A DNA stretch of 64,000 nt from Palsa-504 sp963844625 (GTDB taxonomy: Bacteria > Actinomycetota > Actinomycetes > Streptosporangiales > Streptosporangiaceae): NCBI GenBank assembly GCA_963844625.1, contig CAWJPF010000013.1:62001-126000 (forward strand), in the 5' to 3' direction. Position numbers and translations under genes: made by a program. Within the stretch, counting starts at the first letter, position 1; every line of letters begins with the position of its first letter. Below the pieces are notes generated by a model. The model was not told where the DNA came from and made no database searches. It was given only the letters and a program-made list of their open reading frames with translations. This document shows, one piece after another, positions 49,212 through 58,056 of this stretch.

Positions 49212-50069
49212 ATGGCAGACGAGCAAACCGAGGCGCCGGACGGCACCGCGGTGCGGGTCGCCCTCTGGCGGGCGATGCACGTCCAGGTCGACCCGCCGCC
49301 GCACGTGCTCGAGGACGAGATCGGCCTGCAGCTGACGGCCCCTGACGATGGCTGGCGCCGCCGCCCGGACATGGACCCGCGCGCCACCAGCGGGTTCCGG
49401 GCGGCCATCGTGGCCCGTGCGCGTTTCATCGAGGACCTGGTGGCCGAGCAGGCCGGCCACGGCGTCGGCCAGTACGTCGTCCTGGGGGCCGGCCTGGACA
49501 CCTTTGCCCAGCGCAGGCCCGAGATCGCCGCCCGCCTACGGGTGTTCGAGGTCGATCAGCCCGGCCCCCAGGCCTGGAAGCGCCAGCGCCTGATCGCACT
49601 CGGCTATGGCATCCCCGACTGGCTGCGGCTCGTGCCGGTCGACTTCGAGGCGAGCGGGTCCTGGTGGAAGCAGCTGGCCGCGGCCGGCTTCGATGCCGGC
49701 CAGCCAGCGGTCGTCGTCTCTACCGGCGTGACCATGTACCTCACCAAAGACGCCACCGCGGCCACCCTGCGCCAGCTCGCCGGGATCGCTCCCGGTTCGA
49801 CGCTGGCGATGACATTCCTGCTGCCGACCGAACTTCTCGACGACGCCGATCGCTCCGGACTCCAGGTGTCCGAGAAAGGCGCGCGCGCATCCGGAACGCC
49901 GTTCATCAGCTTCTACACCCCGCCGGAAATGCTGGCATTGGCCCGCGAAGCCGGCTTCAAAGACGCCCGGCACGTGCCGGGAACCTTGCTCGCCGAGCGC
50001 TACTTCGCCGATCGGACCGACGGCCTTCGCCCGTCAAGCGGAGAGGATCTCCTGGTGGCCACGACCTGA
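49212..50069 (+). CDS. SAM-dependent methyltransferase, LCMT-like
   Basis: 285 residues, class I methyltransferase of the leucine-carboxyl-methyltransferase-like (TIGR00027) group common in actinobacteria. SAM motif I is YVVLGAGLDTFAQRR, the acidic motif VFEVDQPGPQAWKR follows, and VVSTGVTMYLTKD and AMTFLLPTELLDD mark the later strands. The start at 49212 has AAGGAG 6 bases upstream. Third gene of the RHH-VOC-methyltransferase cluster. Substrate is not predictable; many members modify secondary metabolites. Confidence 0.85.
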   Translation: MADEQTEAPDGTAVRVALWRAMHVQVDPPPHVLEDEIGLQLTAPDDGWRRRPDMDPRATSGFRAAIVARARFIEDLVAEQAGHGVGQYVVLGAGLDTFAQRRPEIAARLRVFEVDQPGPQAWKRQRLIALGYGIPDWLRLVPVDFEASGSWWKQLAAAGFDAGQPAVVVSTGVTMYLTKDATAATLRQLAGIAPGSTLAMTFLLPTELLDDADRSGLQVSEKGARASGTPFISFYTPPEMLALAREAGFKDARHVPGTLLAERYFADRTDGLRPSSGEDLLVATT

Positions 50070-50109
50070 CGCTGTTCGTCCACGCCGCCGGTGCCAATCC
50101 TCGGCCGGT

Positions 50110-51627
50110 TCATCGGCGTGTGCCAGTGAGATAGTTCGGTCGGTCCGCGTTGGCGACCAGCGCCGGCTGGACGCCCGGAGCGGCCTCGGCGGGCGGAGTG
50201 CGCTGGGCACCCGGCAGCCAGAGGCAGAGCAGCACGGCGACGGCGGAGAACCCGGCCGACCACCAGAACGCCACGTGGAACGCGTCAGCGAGCGCTCCGT
50301 GGTGCGCGGCGATGGCGCCCTCGAGGATCACCGCGAGGACGGCGGTGCCGAACGAGCCGCCGATCTGCTGGGCCGTACGGGTCAGCACACTGGAGTGGGG
50401 GATCTGCTCCTTGTCGAGGCCGACGTAGGCGGCGACCATCAGGGGCATGGTGACGGCGCCGAGGCCGAATCCCCGGATGATCATCCAGAGGACGAGCAGC
50501 CACGAGTTGGTATGCGGCCCGGCGAAGGCGAACGGCACGGTCGCGGCGGCGACGATGACGCAGCCGGCCAGGACGATGCGGCGCGGGCCGAACTTGTCGA
50601 TGTTGCTCCCGGCGACGGTGCGGGACAAGACGGCGCCGATGCCCTGCGGGACGAGCATGATCCCGGCCGTCAGCGCGGTGGTGCCGCGCACGTCCTGGTA
50701 AAACAGCGGCAACAGGAGCATCGCGCCGTAGAGGGAGAAGCCGGAGAAGAACAGCGCCGCGCTGGAGGAGGCGACGGACCGCTTGGCGAGCAGCCTGATC
50801 TCGACGAGGGGGCGGGCCTTCCTGAGCGCGTACCAGGTGAACGCGGCGAGAAAGGCGGCGCCGATCATCAGGGGGATGATGACGTCGGGGCGGCCGAACC
50901 CGGCGGAGGTACCCGCGTTGGCCAGGCCGTACAGGAGCACCGAGGTACCCGGTGCGATGAGGAGCAGGCCGGGCACGTCAAGCTTTGCCTTGGGGGCGGC
51001 GGCAATGCCCTTCGCGTTGCCCGGGGCGTCATCGGTGAGGTACCGCCAGGCGAGGAGGAGGCCCGCGGCGCAGAACGGCACGTTCACCCAGAACATGAAC
51101 CGCCAGCTCAGGTGGGTCAGGATGGCGCCGCCGATCACCGGGCCGAGGATCGGGCCGAGCAGCGCCGGCAGCGCGACGTAGGTGACGAGCCTGCCCAGCG
51201 ACTTGCCGCCCGCGGCCTGGAAGATGAGCGTGGTCATCAGCGGAAGCATGAGGCCGCCGCCGGCGCCCTGGACGACACGCCAGCCGATGAGCGAGCCGAC
51301 GTTCCACGCCAGGCTGGACCCGATCGACCCGATCAGGAACACGGCCAGGGAGAACATCCAGAGGCGCTTGCCGCCGAAGCGCTGTAGGCCCCAGGCGCTG
51401 AGCGGCACCGCGATGGCGAGCGCGAGCAGGTAGCCGGTGGTTACCCACTGGATCGTCGCGACCGAGGTGTCCAGCTTCACGGCGAGCGTGCGGAGGGCGA
51501 CGCTGACGATGGTGGTGTCGAAGATGATGGCCATCCCGCCGACGATGAGGATCAGAGCGGTCTTGACCACCTTCGGGTCCAGCTTCTCGACCGGGGGCTT
51601 CGCCGGTGACGTTAGTGTCGTTGCCAT
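50110..51627 (-). CDS. DHA2-type MFS multidrug exporter
   Basis: 505 residues, 14 membrane helices. Hallmarks: FDTTIVSVALRTLAVKLDTS, PLSAWGLQRFGGKRLWMFSL (motif A), LPALLGPILGPVIGGAILTH (motif C) and WRFMFWVNVPFC. EmrB/QacA-type proton-coupled export of hydrophobic drugs is the family role. Divergent from the TetR at 51721 with several repressor-like sites between them. Convergent with the methyltransferase gene, 40 bases apart. Confidence 0.9.
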   Translation of the reverse strand: MATTLTSPAKPPVEKLDPKVVKTALILIVGGMAIIFDTTIVSVALRTLAVKLDTSVATIQWVTTGYLLALAIAVPLSAWGLQRFGGKRLWMFSLAVFLIGSIGSSLAWNVGSLIGWRVVQGAGGGLMLPLMTTLIFQAAGGKSLGRLVTYVALPALLGPILGPVIGGAILTHLSWRFMFWVNVPFCAAGLLLAWRYLTDDAPGNAKGIAAAPKAKLDVPGLLLIAPGTSVLLYGLANAGTSAGFGRPDVIIPLMIGAAFLAAFTWYALRKARPLVEIRLLAKRSVASSSAALFFSGFSLYGAMLLLPLFYQDVRGTTALTAGIMLVPQGIGAVLSRTVAGSNIDKFGPRRIVLAGCVIVAAATVPFAFAGPHTNSWLLVLWMIIRGFGLGAVTMPLMVAAYVGLDKEQIPHSSVLTRTAQQIGGSFGTAVLAVILEGAIAAHHGALADAFHVAFWWSAGFSAVAVLLCLWLPGAQRTPPAEAAPGVQPALVANADRPNYLTGTRR

Positions 51628-51643
51628 GACGCGCCTCCTTCCA

Positions 51644-51709
51644 ATAAGAGATTAATCCTTCTCTTATGAAGAGTAGGGCGCGGACTTAAGAAATGCAAAC
51701 ATCTCTTAT
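51644..51709. promoter_or_regulatory. TetR operator cluster between exporter and regulator
   Basis: ATAAGAGA (51644-51651) and TCTCTTAT (51660-51667) form a perfect inverted repeat with an 8-base spacer. A third TCTCTTAT half-site lies at 51702-51709, just before the regulator start. The region is AT-rich in contrast to the flanking genes. Confidence 0.6.
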
Positions 51710-51720
51710 ATGCTGGTTCT

Positions 51721-52341
51721 ATGCTGGTTGGCATGACGGAGCAGGCGGGGCGGACCCGGCAGCGGCGGCGCGGGGAGGAGCTGGAGGCCGCGATACTGGA
51801 GGCCGCGTGGGACGAACTGGTCGACGTCGGTTTCGCCAAGCTGACGATGGAGTCGGTCGCCGCCCGTGCGAAGACGGGGGTCGCGGTGCTGTACCGGCGC
51901 TGGCCGCGCAAGGACGACCTCGTGCTCGCCGCCATCCAGCACTACGGCGCGACGCACCCCGTCGAGATCCCCGACACGGGGAGCCTGCGCGGCGACATGA
52001 TCGCGATGCTCAGCGGCTTCAGCAACGTGCGGGTCAGCTTCGCCGCGGTCGTCAGCGCCGCGTTCTCCGGCTTGCTGGCGAGTAGCGGCCTCACCCCGGC
52101 CCAGGTGCGGGAAGAGCTCATCGCCGACCGCCCGCTGGGGTCCCTGGAGGTCTACCGCCGCGCACACGAGCGCGGCGAGATCGACCTCGACCGCATCCCC
52201 CGGATCGTCTTGTCAATGCCATTCGACCTGATGCGCCACGACATGCTGATGACCTTCAAGCCCATCCCCGATGAGCGGGTCCTCGAGATCGTGGACGACC
52301 TCTTCATGCCCCTCATCGCCGCCGCCAGCCGTAACCTCTAG
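51721..52341 (+). CDS. TetR-family regulator of the adjacent exporter
   Basis: 206 residues. Helix-turn-helix DVGFAKLTMESVAARAKTGV then AVLYRRWPRKDDLVLAAI, with a C-terminal TetR_C_16-like domain. The duplicated ATGCTGGTT at the start makes the exact initiation codon uncertain (51721 or 51733, MTEQAGRT). It would repress itself and the divergent DHA2 exporter until a drug ligand binds. Confidence 0.88.
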   Translation: MLVGMTEQAGRTRQRRRGEELEAAILEAAWDELVDVGFAKLTMESVAARAKTGVAVLYRRWPRKDDLVLAAIQHYGATHPVEIPDTGSLRGDMIAMLSGFSNVRVSFAAVVSAAFSGLLASSGLTPAQVREELIADRPLGSLEVYRRAHERGEIDLDRIPRIVLSMPFDLMRHDMLMTFKPIPDERVLEIVDDLFMPLIAAASRNL

Positions 52342-52342
52342 T

Positions 52343-53401
52343 TCAGGCTCCCGCCTGGGATTGGGATTGGGCGCGTATAGAAGCTGACCGTAGGGGCCAA
52401 GCGGAGCACCGGTAAGGTCCTACAACACGGCTATCTAGTGATCCAGTTGGCGCGGAGCTCCGCGTAGCAGGCTCCTCGGCCTGCGCCATGATCTGGGTCA
52501 CCAGGTTCCCGGCCGGCTCGACGGCGGTGATGAGGTCGGTCCCTTCTCCCGCCCAGACCAGGGCGACGTCGGGATCACCGGCCTGATGCCCGCGAGCGAA
52601 GCGGTCGAGGGCGCCGGAGTCGGCCCGCAACTCGGCCTCGCGTCCGTCCCAGCTGTCGACGAAGGCATTGCGCAACGCCCGGCCGGTGTACGGTCTTGGC
52701 CAGTCCAGGCCCCGGGCGATGTCGAATACCTGGGTCCGGCTGGTCTGATCCCCGCCGTGCGCCACCAGCCGGTCCTTGGCCCAGTTCGGCCAGAGGGCCT
52801 CGGGGGTGGCGCAGAACCTGGTGCCCAGCACCGCGCCCTGGGCGCCGAGCATCAGCGCGGCCGCGACGCCTCGCCCGTCGGCGATCCCGCCGGCCGCGAG
52901 CACCGGTACCGGGGCGACGGCGTTGGCGACCGCCGGCACCAGCGGCAAGGTTGCCCGGCGGCTCCCGTGCCCGCCCGCCTCGGCGCCCTGGGCCACGATC
53001 ACGTCGGCCCCGGCGGCGGCCGCCTGCCGGGCCCCGGCCACGTCCTGCACCTGGCAGATCAGCCTGATTCCGGCCTCCCTGACCAGCGCGCCGAACGGAG
53101 CGGGATCCCCGAAGGACAAGAACACGGCCGCGGGCCGGTAGGACAGGGCCAGCCGCACGATGTCCTCGCCGACGGCCCAAGTGATCACCCCCACCCCCCA
53201 CGGCTTGCCGGTGGCGCCGGCCACCAGTTGCAGTTCGCGCTCCAGCCAGCGCGGATCACCGTAGCCGCCGCCCACCAGGCCGAGACCGCCCGCCTCGGAT
53301 ACCGCCGCCGCAAGCGCTCCGCCCGACACGCCTCCCATCGGCGCCAGCACCAGCGGATGAGCGACCTCGAAGAGCTCGGTGAAGAGCGTCCGGATTGCCA
53401 T
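52343..53401 (-). CDS. Nitronate monooxygenase family protein
   Basis: 352 residues, FMN-dependent TIM barrel. FEVAHPLVLAPMGGVSGGAL (N-terminal FMN region), DVIVAQGAEAGGHGS (nitronate monooxygenase catalytic-His stretch), VPVLAAGGIADGRGVAAALM and LGAQGAVLGTRFCATPE follow in order. It would oxidise nitronates such as propionate-3-nitronate, or act as a 2-nitropropane dioxygenase-like enzyme. The start at 53401 has GGGAGG upstream. The last 40 residues after QIMAQAEEPATR are atypical and may reflect a displaced stop. Divergent from the acyl-CoA dehydrogenase. Confidence 0.85.
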   Translation of the reverse strand: MAIRTLFTELFEVAHPLVLAPMGGVSGGALAAAVSEAGGLGLVGGGYGDPRWLERELQLVAGATGKPWGVGVITWAVGEDIVRLALSYRPAAVFLSFGDPAPFGALVREAGIRLICQVQDVAGARQAAAAGADVIVAQGAEAGGHGSRRATLPLVPAVANAVAPVPVLAAGGIADGRGVAAALMLGAQGAVLGTRFCATPEALWPNWAKDRLVAHGGDQTSRTQVFDIARGLDWPRPYTGRALRNAFVDSWDGREAELRADSGALDRFARGHQAGDPDVALVWAGEGTDLITAVEPAGNLVTQIMAQAEEPATRSSAPTGSLDSRVVGPYRCSAWPLRSASIRAQSQSQAGA

Positions 53402-53472
53402 TTGACCAGCCTCCCACGCGGTCATAGCCGGGCTGACTGGGCATGGTAAAGGAAACGTGAGACAGGAAGAAG

Positions 53473-54756
53473 GTGTCTGTCGTGGCCATTGATTTCACCC
53501 TGAGCGACGGCCAGCAGGAGCTGCAGAAGAACGCGAGGGCCTTCGCCGAGGGCGTGCTCCGGCCGGTGGCCGGCCGGATCGACCGCGCGGCCGACGGATG
53601 GGAGTCGTTCCTGGCCGGCCGGGAGGCGTACCGGGAGATGGCCCACGCCGGTTTCACCAAGTCGTTCATCCCGGCCGAGTACGGCGGGGCCGGGTTCTCC
53701 ATGCTGGACCTGGCCATCGCGGCTGAGGAACTCACCTGCGTCGATGTCAGCGTGCCGACGACACTGCTGGGCTCCGGGCTGGGCCTGCAGCCGGTGATCC
53801 AGTACGGCACGCCGGAACAGAAGGAACGGTTCCTGCGGCCGTTCGCCGATGATCCCGAGGGTGACCTGCTCGCCTCCTACGCCTTCACCGACGTGGCCGG
53901 AGGGGCCAACTTCGATTCCCCCGACCCGGCCGGCGGGATACAGACGATCGCGCGCCGCGACGGCGATGAGTGGGTGATCACCGGAGAGAAGCACTACACC
54001 ACCAACGGCACCGGGTGGGGCAAGAACGGGTGCGAGCTGTACACCGTGGTGTGCCGCACCGACCCCGCCGCAGGCGCGGACGACGCGCTGGCCGTGATCG
54101 CCGTGCCGGGAGCGGCCGGGGGCATCACCGTGGTCGACGTGTATGACAAGATCGGCCACCGGGGGGTGGTTACCCCGCGCGTGCACTTCGATCAGGTCCG
54201 GGTGCCCGCCGCCAACCTGATCGGCCAGCCCGGCCGGACCGGCAAGCGGGTCGTCGCCGGGGCGTTCAGCTGGACCGCGGCGCTGATCGGCGCGGCCTGC
54301 GTCGGGACCATGCGCGCGGCCTTCGAGTATGCCCTGGACTTCGCCCGCAGCGAGACAAGGCTCGGCACCGTGCCCGTCATCGAGCACCAGAGCGTCGGGT
54401 TCATGCTCGCCGACATCAAGATGCGGATCGAGGCGTGCCGCTACCTCACCTGGAAGGCCTGCCATGACCTCGAGCGCACCGGCGGGCGCGCGGACGAACT
54501 GGCGATCATGACGAAGGTCTACTGCTCCGAGGCCGCCGTCGACACCGTCTACGACTGCATGCGCGTGGTCGGCATCGCCAGCTACACCAAGGATCTGGCC
54601 CCGCTGGAAAAGCTCATGCGCGACGCCATGGTGTTCCCCCTCTACGACGGCGGCAACCAGGGCGTGCGCCGCCGCCAATTGCACGACATCATGCGCCATC
54701 CCGGCTATGACTCGATGCTGGCCGCTCGCGGGGAGGGGCTGCCTGGGGACCGGTGA
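53473..54756 (+). CDS. Acyl-CoA dehydrogenase family protein
   Basis: 427 residues. The N-terminal helical domain, middle beta domain (YAFTDVAGGANFDSPDPAGG; EWVITGEKHYTTNG), and C-terminal helices (TRLGTVPVIEHQSVGFMLAD) are complete. In the C-terminal substrate region the motif reads FPLYDGGNQGVRRRQLH; the glutamate usually acting as base (YxGxxE or YEGTN) is not obvious there, so the activity may differ from classical beta-oxidation. Uses FAD. The GTG start at 53473 has AGGAAG upstream. Stands alone; the fatty-acid or aromatic-CoA substrate is unknown. Confidence 0.85.
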   Translation: MSVVAIDFTLSDGQQELQKNARAFAEGVLRPVAGRIDRAADGWESFLAGREAYREMAHAGFTKSFIPAEYGGAGFSMLDLAIAAEELTCVDVSVPTTLLGSGLGLQPVIQYGTPEQKERFLRPFADDPEGDLLASYAFTDVAGGANFDSPDPAGGIQTIARRDGDEWVITGEKHYTTNGTGWGKNGCELYTVVCRTDPAAGADDALAVIAVPGAAGGITVVDVYDKIGHRGVVTPRVHFDQVRVPAANLIGQPGRTGKRVVAGAFSWTAALIGAACVGTMRAAFEYALDFARSETRLGTVPVIEHQSVGFMLADIKMRIEACRYLTWKACHDLERTGGRADELAIMTKVYCSEAAVDTVYDCMRVVGIASYTKDLAPLEKLMRDAMVFPLYDGGNQGVRRRQLHDIMRHPGYDSMLAARGEGLPGDR

Positions 54757-54895
54757 GGCTCGGCCCAGGCCGGGGCACTTCGATCTGGGCACCGGGTACC
54801 ACGGGGACCTATGGCTAGATCTTGACGCGCGGCTGCCTCGATGACCGGCGGCAGCCTCAGCGAGCTGGCCACCCGCGCCCACCGAAGATGACGTC

Positions 54896-55288
54896 TCACG
54901 AGGAGTCTGATGCGCTGAGAAGCCAGGATTCCGTTACTGGCGGGGCTGGCGGTCCGGCGGTCAGCCATGCGCGCAGCGCCGTGATCAGCGGGCCGGGATT
55001 TTTCCTGGACCTGGGGAAGGCCCGGCTACTGGTGGGCAGCAGCCCGCAACCGGGCGGCCCGGCCTGCAAGGCCCGCAGCATTATCGGCCTGAAGTCCTTC
55101 ACGTTCTCGGTGAGCAACCATCGCTTCTCGGCGCTCGCCCACGCAAATATCTCCTCGTCGGACTTGGAGCGCAGGTCAGGCCGAGCCGCGACCGCGATTA
55201 CATCATGGCCGAGTCCGCGCAGTTCCGCCGCTATGGCGGGAGAGAACATCTCGTCCAGCAGGAGCCTGACGTCAGGCCGCTGGTTCAT
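54896..55288 (-). CDS. DUF5615 (PIN-like) toxin
   Basis: 130 residues. Opens MNQRPDVRLLLDEMFSPAIA with the acidic DE pair, continues LRGLGHDVIAVA, then EIFAWASAEKRWLLTENVKD with Glu and Asp; these acidic residues form the PIN-like nuclease centre of the DUF5615 family. It likely cleaves RNA when not neutralised. The start overlaps the antitoxin stop by four bases (ATGA). A long C-terminal tail (about 95-130) is proline/serine-rich. A decayed copy of its 3' half lies at 23195. Confidence 0.8.
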   Translation of the reverse strand: MNQRPDVRLLLDEMFSPAIAAELRGLGHDVIAVAARPDLRSKSDEEIFAWASAEKRWLLTENVKDFRPIMLRALQAGPPGCGLLPTSSRAFPRSRKNPGPLITALRAWLTAGPPAPPVTESWLLSASDSS

Positions 55289-55707
55289 GCGATGAGCTGC
55301 TGCTGGACGCGCCACGCTGCTTCGGCGCGAGCCGAGGCCTCGTCGGCCTCGGCTATCTCCGCGTCGATCTCGTCGGAGTAATCCCCGTAGTAGCTGATCG
55401 CCGTGCTGATCCGGCTGGTGTCGAAGGCGAATACCTCGGCTGCGGCGTCGATCGCGGCGGGTCCGCGCTCATCGACTTCGCGGAGGAACTTGATGACCTC
55501 CCAGATATCGGGCCCGTAGGCCAGCGCCGCCCTGCGGCCGGACGGGCCGTCCTTGAAGATCACGCCCGGGTGATCGGCCATCCGCAGGCCCTCGTCGATG
55601 AGCCGTTGCGCCAGCCCAGCGACGCTGGCGCCCGTCATGGCATTCGCCCGCTGCCGCAGCCGGGCCAGCAATGACGGGGTGAAGCGGATGGACAGCGGAG
55701 TTGACAT
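55285..55707 (-). CDS. Antitoxin for the DUF5615 toxin
   Basis: 140 residues. N-terminal ribbon-helix-helix-like PLSIRFTPSLLARLRQRANA then MTGASVAGLAQRLIDEGLRM, followed by a DUF433-like stretch (HPGVIFKDGPSGRRAALAYG then PDIWEVIKFLREV), the usual antitoxin layout for this toxin class, and a charged C-terminal helix (YSDEIDAEIAEADEASARAE) that could bind the toxin. The first gene of the bicistronic module; autorepression through the adjacent CTACATTGTAG palindrome is likely. Confidence 0.8.
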   Translation of the reverse strand: MSTPLSIRFTPSLLARLRQRANAMTGASVAGLAQRLIDEGLRMADHPGVIFKDGPSGRRAALAYGPDIWEVIKFLREVDERGPAAIDAAAEVFAFDTSRISTAISYYGDYSDEIDAEIAEADEASARAEAAWRVQQQLIA

Positions 55708-55709
55708 AA

Positions 55710-55720
55710 CTACATTGTAG
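55710..55720. promoter_or_regulatory. Antitoxin operator palindrome
   Basis: CTACATTGTAG, perfect 11-bp palindrome three bases upstream of the antitoxin ATG; a related ACTACACGTGCAC lies 10 bases further. Fits autorepression by the antitoxin or toxin-antitoxin complex. Confidence 0.5.
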
Positions 55721-55770
55721 CTGTTGCACTACACGTGCACTGCCGACCCTGAAGGGACGGGGTGATTGCA

Positions 55771-56889
55771 TCAGGATGGAGTTTCCACCCGGCGGAATGC
55801 CAGCCACAGGCCGGACAGCATGATCGCGAACACCGGCAGCCAGGCGAGCCGTTCGGCCACCCAGAGGCCGCCCGTCGGGGCGGTCAGCAGGCCCGGCACC
55901 CGGCCGGCCAGCAGGCCGAGGGAGCTGACCGTGAGGAACGCGGTCTGGTGCCACAGGAACAGGGTCATGGCCGACAGGTTGACCAGCGCGATCCCGGCCC
56001 AGGCCAGCGGGCGGCGCATCAACCGCGCCAGCCGGTCGCGCAGCAGCAGCGCCAGGCCGCACTGGGCGATCCCGAAGCTCACCGCGGCCAGGGTGGGCGG
56101 ATTCAGGTTCGAGATGTGGGCTCCGTTCACTCCGACCATGCTGGCCGGGTACCCGGCCCACGCGATCAGCGCGGCGGTGGCGGCGGCGCCGCCGGCCAGC
56201 ATCAGCGCGGGGACCCGGCGGCCGCGCAGCGACCCCAGTGCCCAGGCGATGCCGAGCAGATAGGGGACGAGCCAGCCAGCGGCCACGTTGATCCAGCCCA
56301 CCCAGGCCGGCCCGGACAGGCCGAACCGCACCAGGTCGGTGGCGGCCACCACGGCGACCGGAAAGGCCGCCGCCCACGCGCCGAACCGCCGGACCAGCCA
56401 CATGGCCGCCGGGGTCAGCGCGGTCAGCACGGCGTATACGCCCAGGAACCACAGCGGGCTGATGACCAGGAACAAGATGGTGTGCACGGTCGCGGCCGAG
56501 ACGCCCGCCAGGCACATGCCCACCGTGACCGGAATCCAGACCGCGACCAGCGCCGCGACCGGACGGGCCAGCCGGATCAGGCGCTTGCGCAGCCAGGGGA
56601 GGTATCCGCCCCGGTAGCCGCGAGCCGCCGAGTAGCCGCCAACCAGGAAGAAGACCGCGAGCGTCTGGAACACCCAGGACAGCGGGGCCAGCCACGGCAT
56701 CGAGGCCAGCGGGCTGTCGTCGTGCAGTACCGTGCCGTGCTGGCTGCCACCGGGCACGAGCGCGGTGACCAGCCAGTGGCCGCCGATGACCCCCGCGATG
56801 GCCAGGGCGCGCAGCGCGTCGACCGCGCGGTCGCGTTGCGGAGGCGTCGCGGCGTCGATGCGCCGGGCGAGCTGCCTGAGGCCGTTCAT
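55771..56889 (-). CDS. Acyltransferase 3 family membrane protein
   Basis: 372 residues, ten membrane helices. Acyltransferase-3 marks: RDRAVDALRALAIAGVIGGH near the N-terminus (Arg and His of the catalytic region), FFLVGGYSAARGYRGGYLPW then LRKRLIRLARP, and SAMTLFLWHQTAFLTV at the end. Such enzymes acylate cell-surface or secondary-metabolite sugars, using cytoplasmic acyl-CoA. The start overlaps the stop of the secreted hydrolase gene by four bases, so the two are co-expressed. Confidence 0.85.
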   Translation of the reverse strand: MNGLRQLARRIDAATPPQRDRAVDALRALAIAGVIGGHWLVTALVPGGSQHGTVLHDDSPLASMPWLAPLSWVFQTLAVFFLVGGYSAARGYRGGYLPWLRKRLIRLARPVAALVAVWIPVTVGMCLAGVSAATVHTILFLVISPLWFLGVYAVLTALTPAAMWLVRRFGAWAAAFPVAVVAATDLVRFGLSGPAWVGWINVAAGWLVPYLLGIAWALGSLRGRRVPALMLAGGAAATAALIAWAGYPASMVGVNGAHISNLNPPTLAAVSFGIAQCGLALLLRDRLARLMRRPLAWAGIALVNLSAMTLFLWHQTAFLTVSSLGLLAGRVPGLLTAPTGGLWVAERLAWLPVFAIMLSGLWLAFRRVETPS

Positions 56890-57815
56890 CGGGTCACCGC
56901 CGCGGGGTCACCCAGCGCGATGTAGGTCAGGTTGCGCAGCGAGACCGAGCCCGGGTCCAGGTAGCCGCTGTGGCCGCCGGTGCCGGTGGCGAAGATGCGC
57001 GCGCCGAATCCGGGCGACATCGGGTCGGCGCCGAAGCCCAGCCCGAGCAGCCGGATGTGCGGCACGTACTTGATCGCGTCGCCGCTCTCCTGGCCGGCCC
57101 ACACCCGGGCCTTGGTGTGGAGCGAGGCCACCGAGGAAGCGTCCATCCCTGGGCTGCCGAACACCGCGATGTCGGTGACCGGCAGGTGCGGCGCGGCCAG
57201 CCCGCAGACCACCGACCCGTAGCTGTGGCACAGCAGCGCGACCTGGTCGCCGTGCTGGGCCAGCGCGGTGACCAGCGGCCGCAGGGCCTGAGCCCCTTGC
57301 CCAGCGTCGCCCGAGGTCATTACGGCCGGGCTGAGCGTGGCCGGGGTGGGGTAGCCGAGCCAGGCGATGATCGCCAGCCGCTCGCCGGGGTCGAGCCGGT
57401 GCGCCTCGGCGGCGAGCGCCGCCGCGCCGCCGCCGGGGGACGACGATCCCCTGGAGAAGAACGTGGCCAGCGTCGTGTCGGAGCCCGGCACCAGGATCGC
57501 GACCCGCGTCGCCGTGGCCAGGTTGCCGATCACCATCGCGGCCACGCCCTGGCCGCCCGGATTGAAGAACAGCACGTGCTGGGTGCGCAGGCTGGCCAGC
57601 GCGCCGGCCAGCTGGCCGTCGCCGTCGCGGGCGGCCGTGCGTTCGGCGCCGGCGATCGCCTGGGCGTCGGCCGCGTAGCGGGCCGACAGCGCGCTGGCCG
57701 TCAGCGCGGGCGGTGCCTGGGGCACGGCGGCCGTGCCGGACGGCCAGGCCGCTGCGGTCGTGCCGAACATCGCCGCCGCGACCAGCGGCGCGGCGGCCAG
57801 GTAACGAATTCTCAT
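56886..57815 (-). CDS. Secreted DUF1023 alpha/beta hydrolase
   Basis: 309 residues with a Sec signal peptide (MRIRYLAAAPLVAAAMFGTT, cleavage near AAWPSGTA). The DUF1023 fold has ATRVAILVPGSDTTLATFFS, DPGERLAIIAWLGYPTP and the nucleophile elbow LLCHSYGSVVCG with Ser; His is in the C-terminal GHSGYLDPGS. Exported esterase, lipase or amidase. Operon partner of the acyltransferase: one could add and the other remove acyl groups at the envelope (inference). Confidence 0.85.
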   Translation of the reverse strand: MRIRYLAAAPLVAAAMFGTTAAAWPSGTAAVPQAPPALTASALSARYAADAQAIAGAERTAARDGDGQLAGALASLRTQHVLFFNPGGQGVAAMVIGNLATATRVAILVPGSDTTLATFFSRGSSSPGGGAAALAAEAHRLDPGERLAIIAWLGYPTPATLSPAVMTSGDAGQGAQALRPLVTALAQHGDQVALLCHSYGSVVCGLAAPHLPVTDIAVFGSPGMDASSVASLHTKARVWAGQESGDAIKYVPHIRLLGLGFGADPMSPGFGARIFATGTGGHSGYLDPGSVSLRNLTYIALGDPAAVTR

Positions 57816-58056
57816 CGTGGCGTCCTTCCTGGACGGTCTGCCTTCCGGTCAGGAAGCTACGGACGCCGATGGCTCGTCAGCGTCACCCTGGCGAGCCGAT
57901 TGCGGACCTGCCTCGCAGGTATGAGGCCGGTGGCGCGCGCCGCCCCCCGCGGTGCCGCCAGCCGCCGCACCCCGGACCACCCCTACTGGGGTATGGGCTC
58001 GCAGATACGCCGCGCGGGGGACGAGGTTTCCCGCGCGCCGCGCCTACGCTGAGGGC

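Noticed and set aside
50275..51387. 370-codon plus-strand frame opposite the DHA2 exporter
   Set aside because: Charged low-complexity shadow of a membrane protein gene with perfect MFS motifs.
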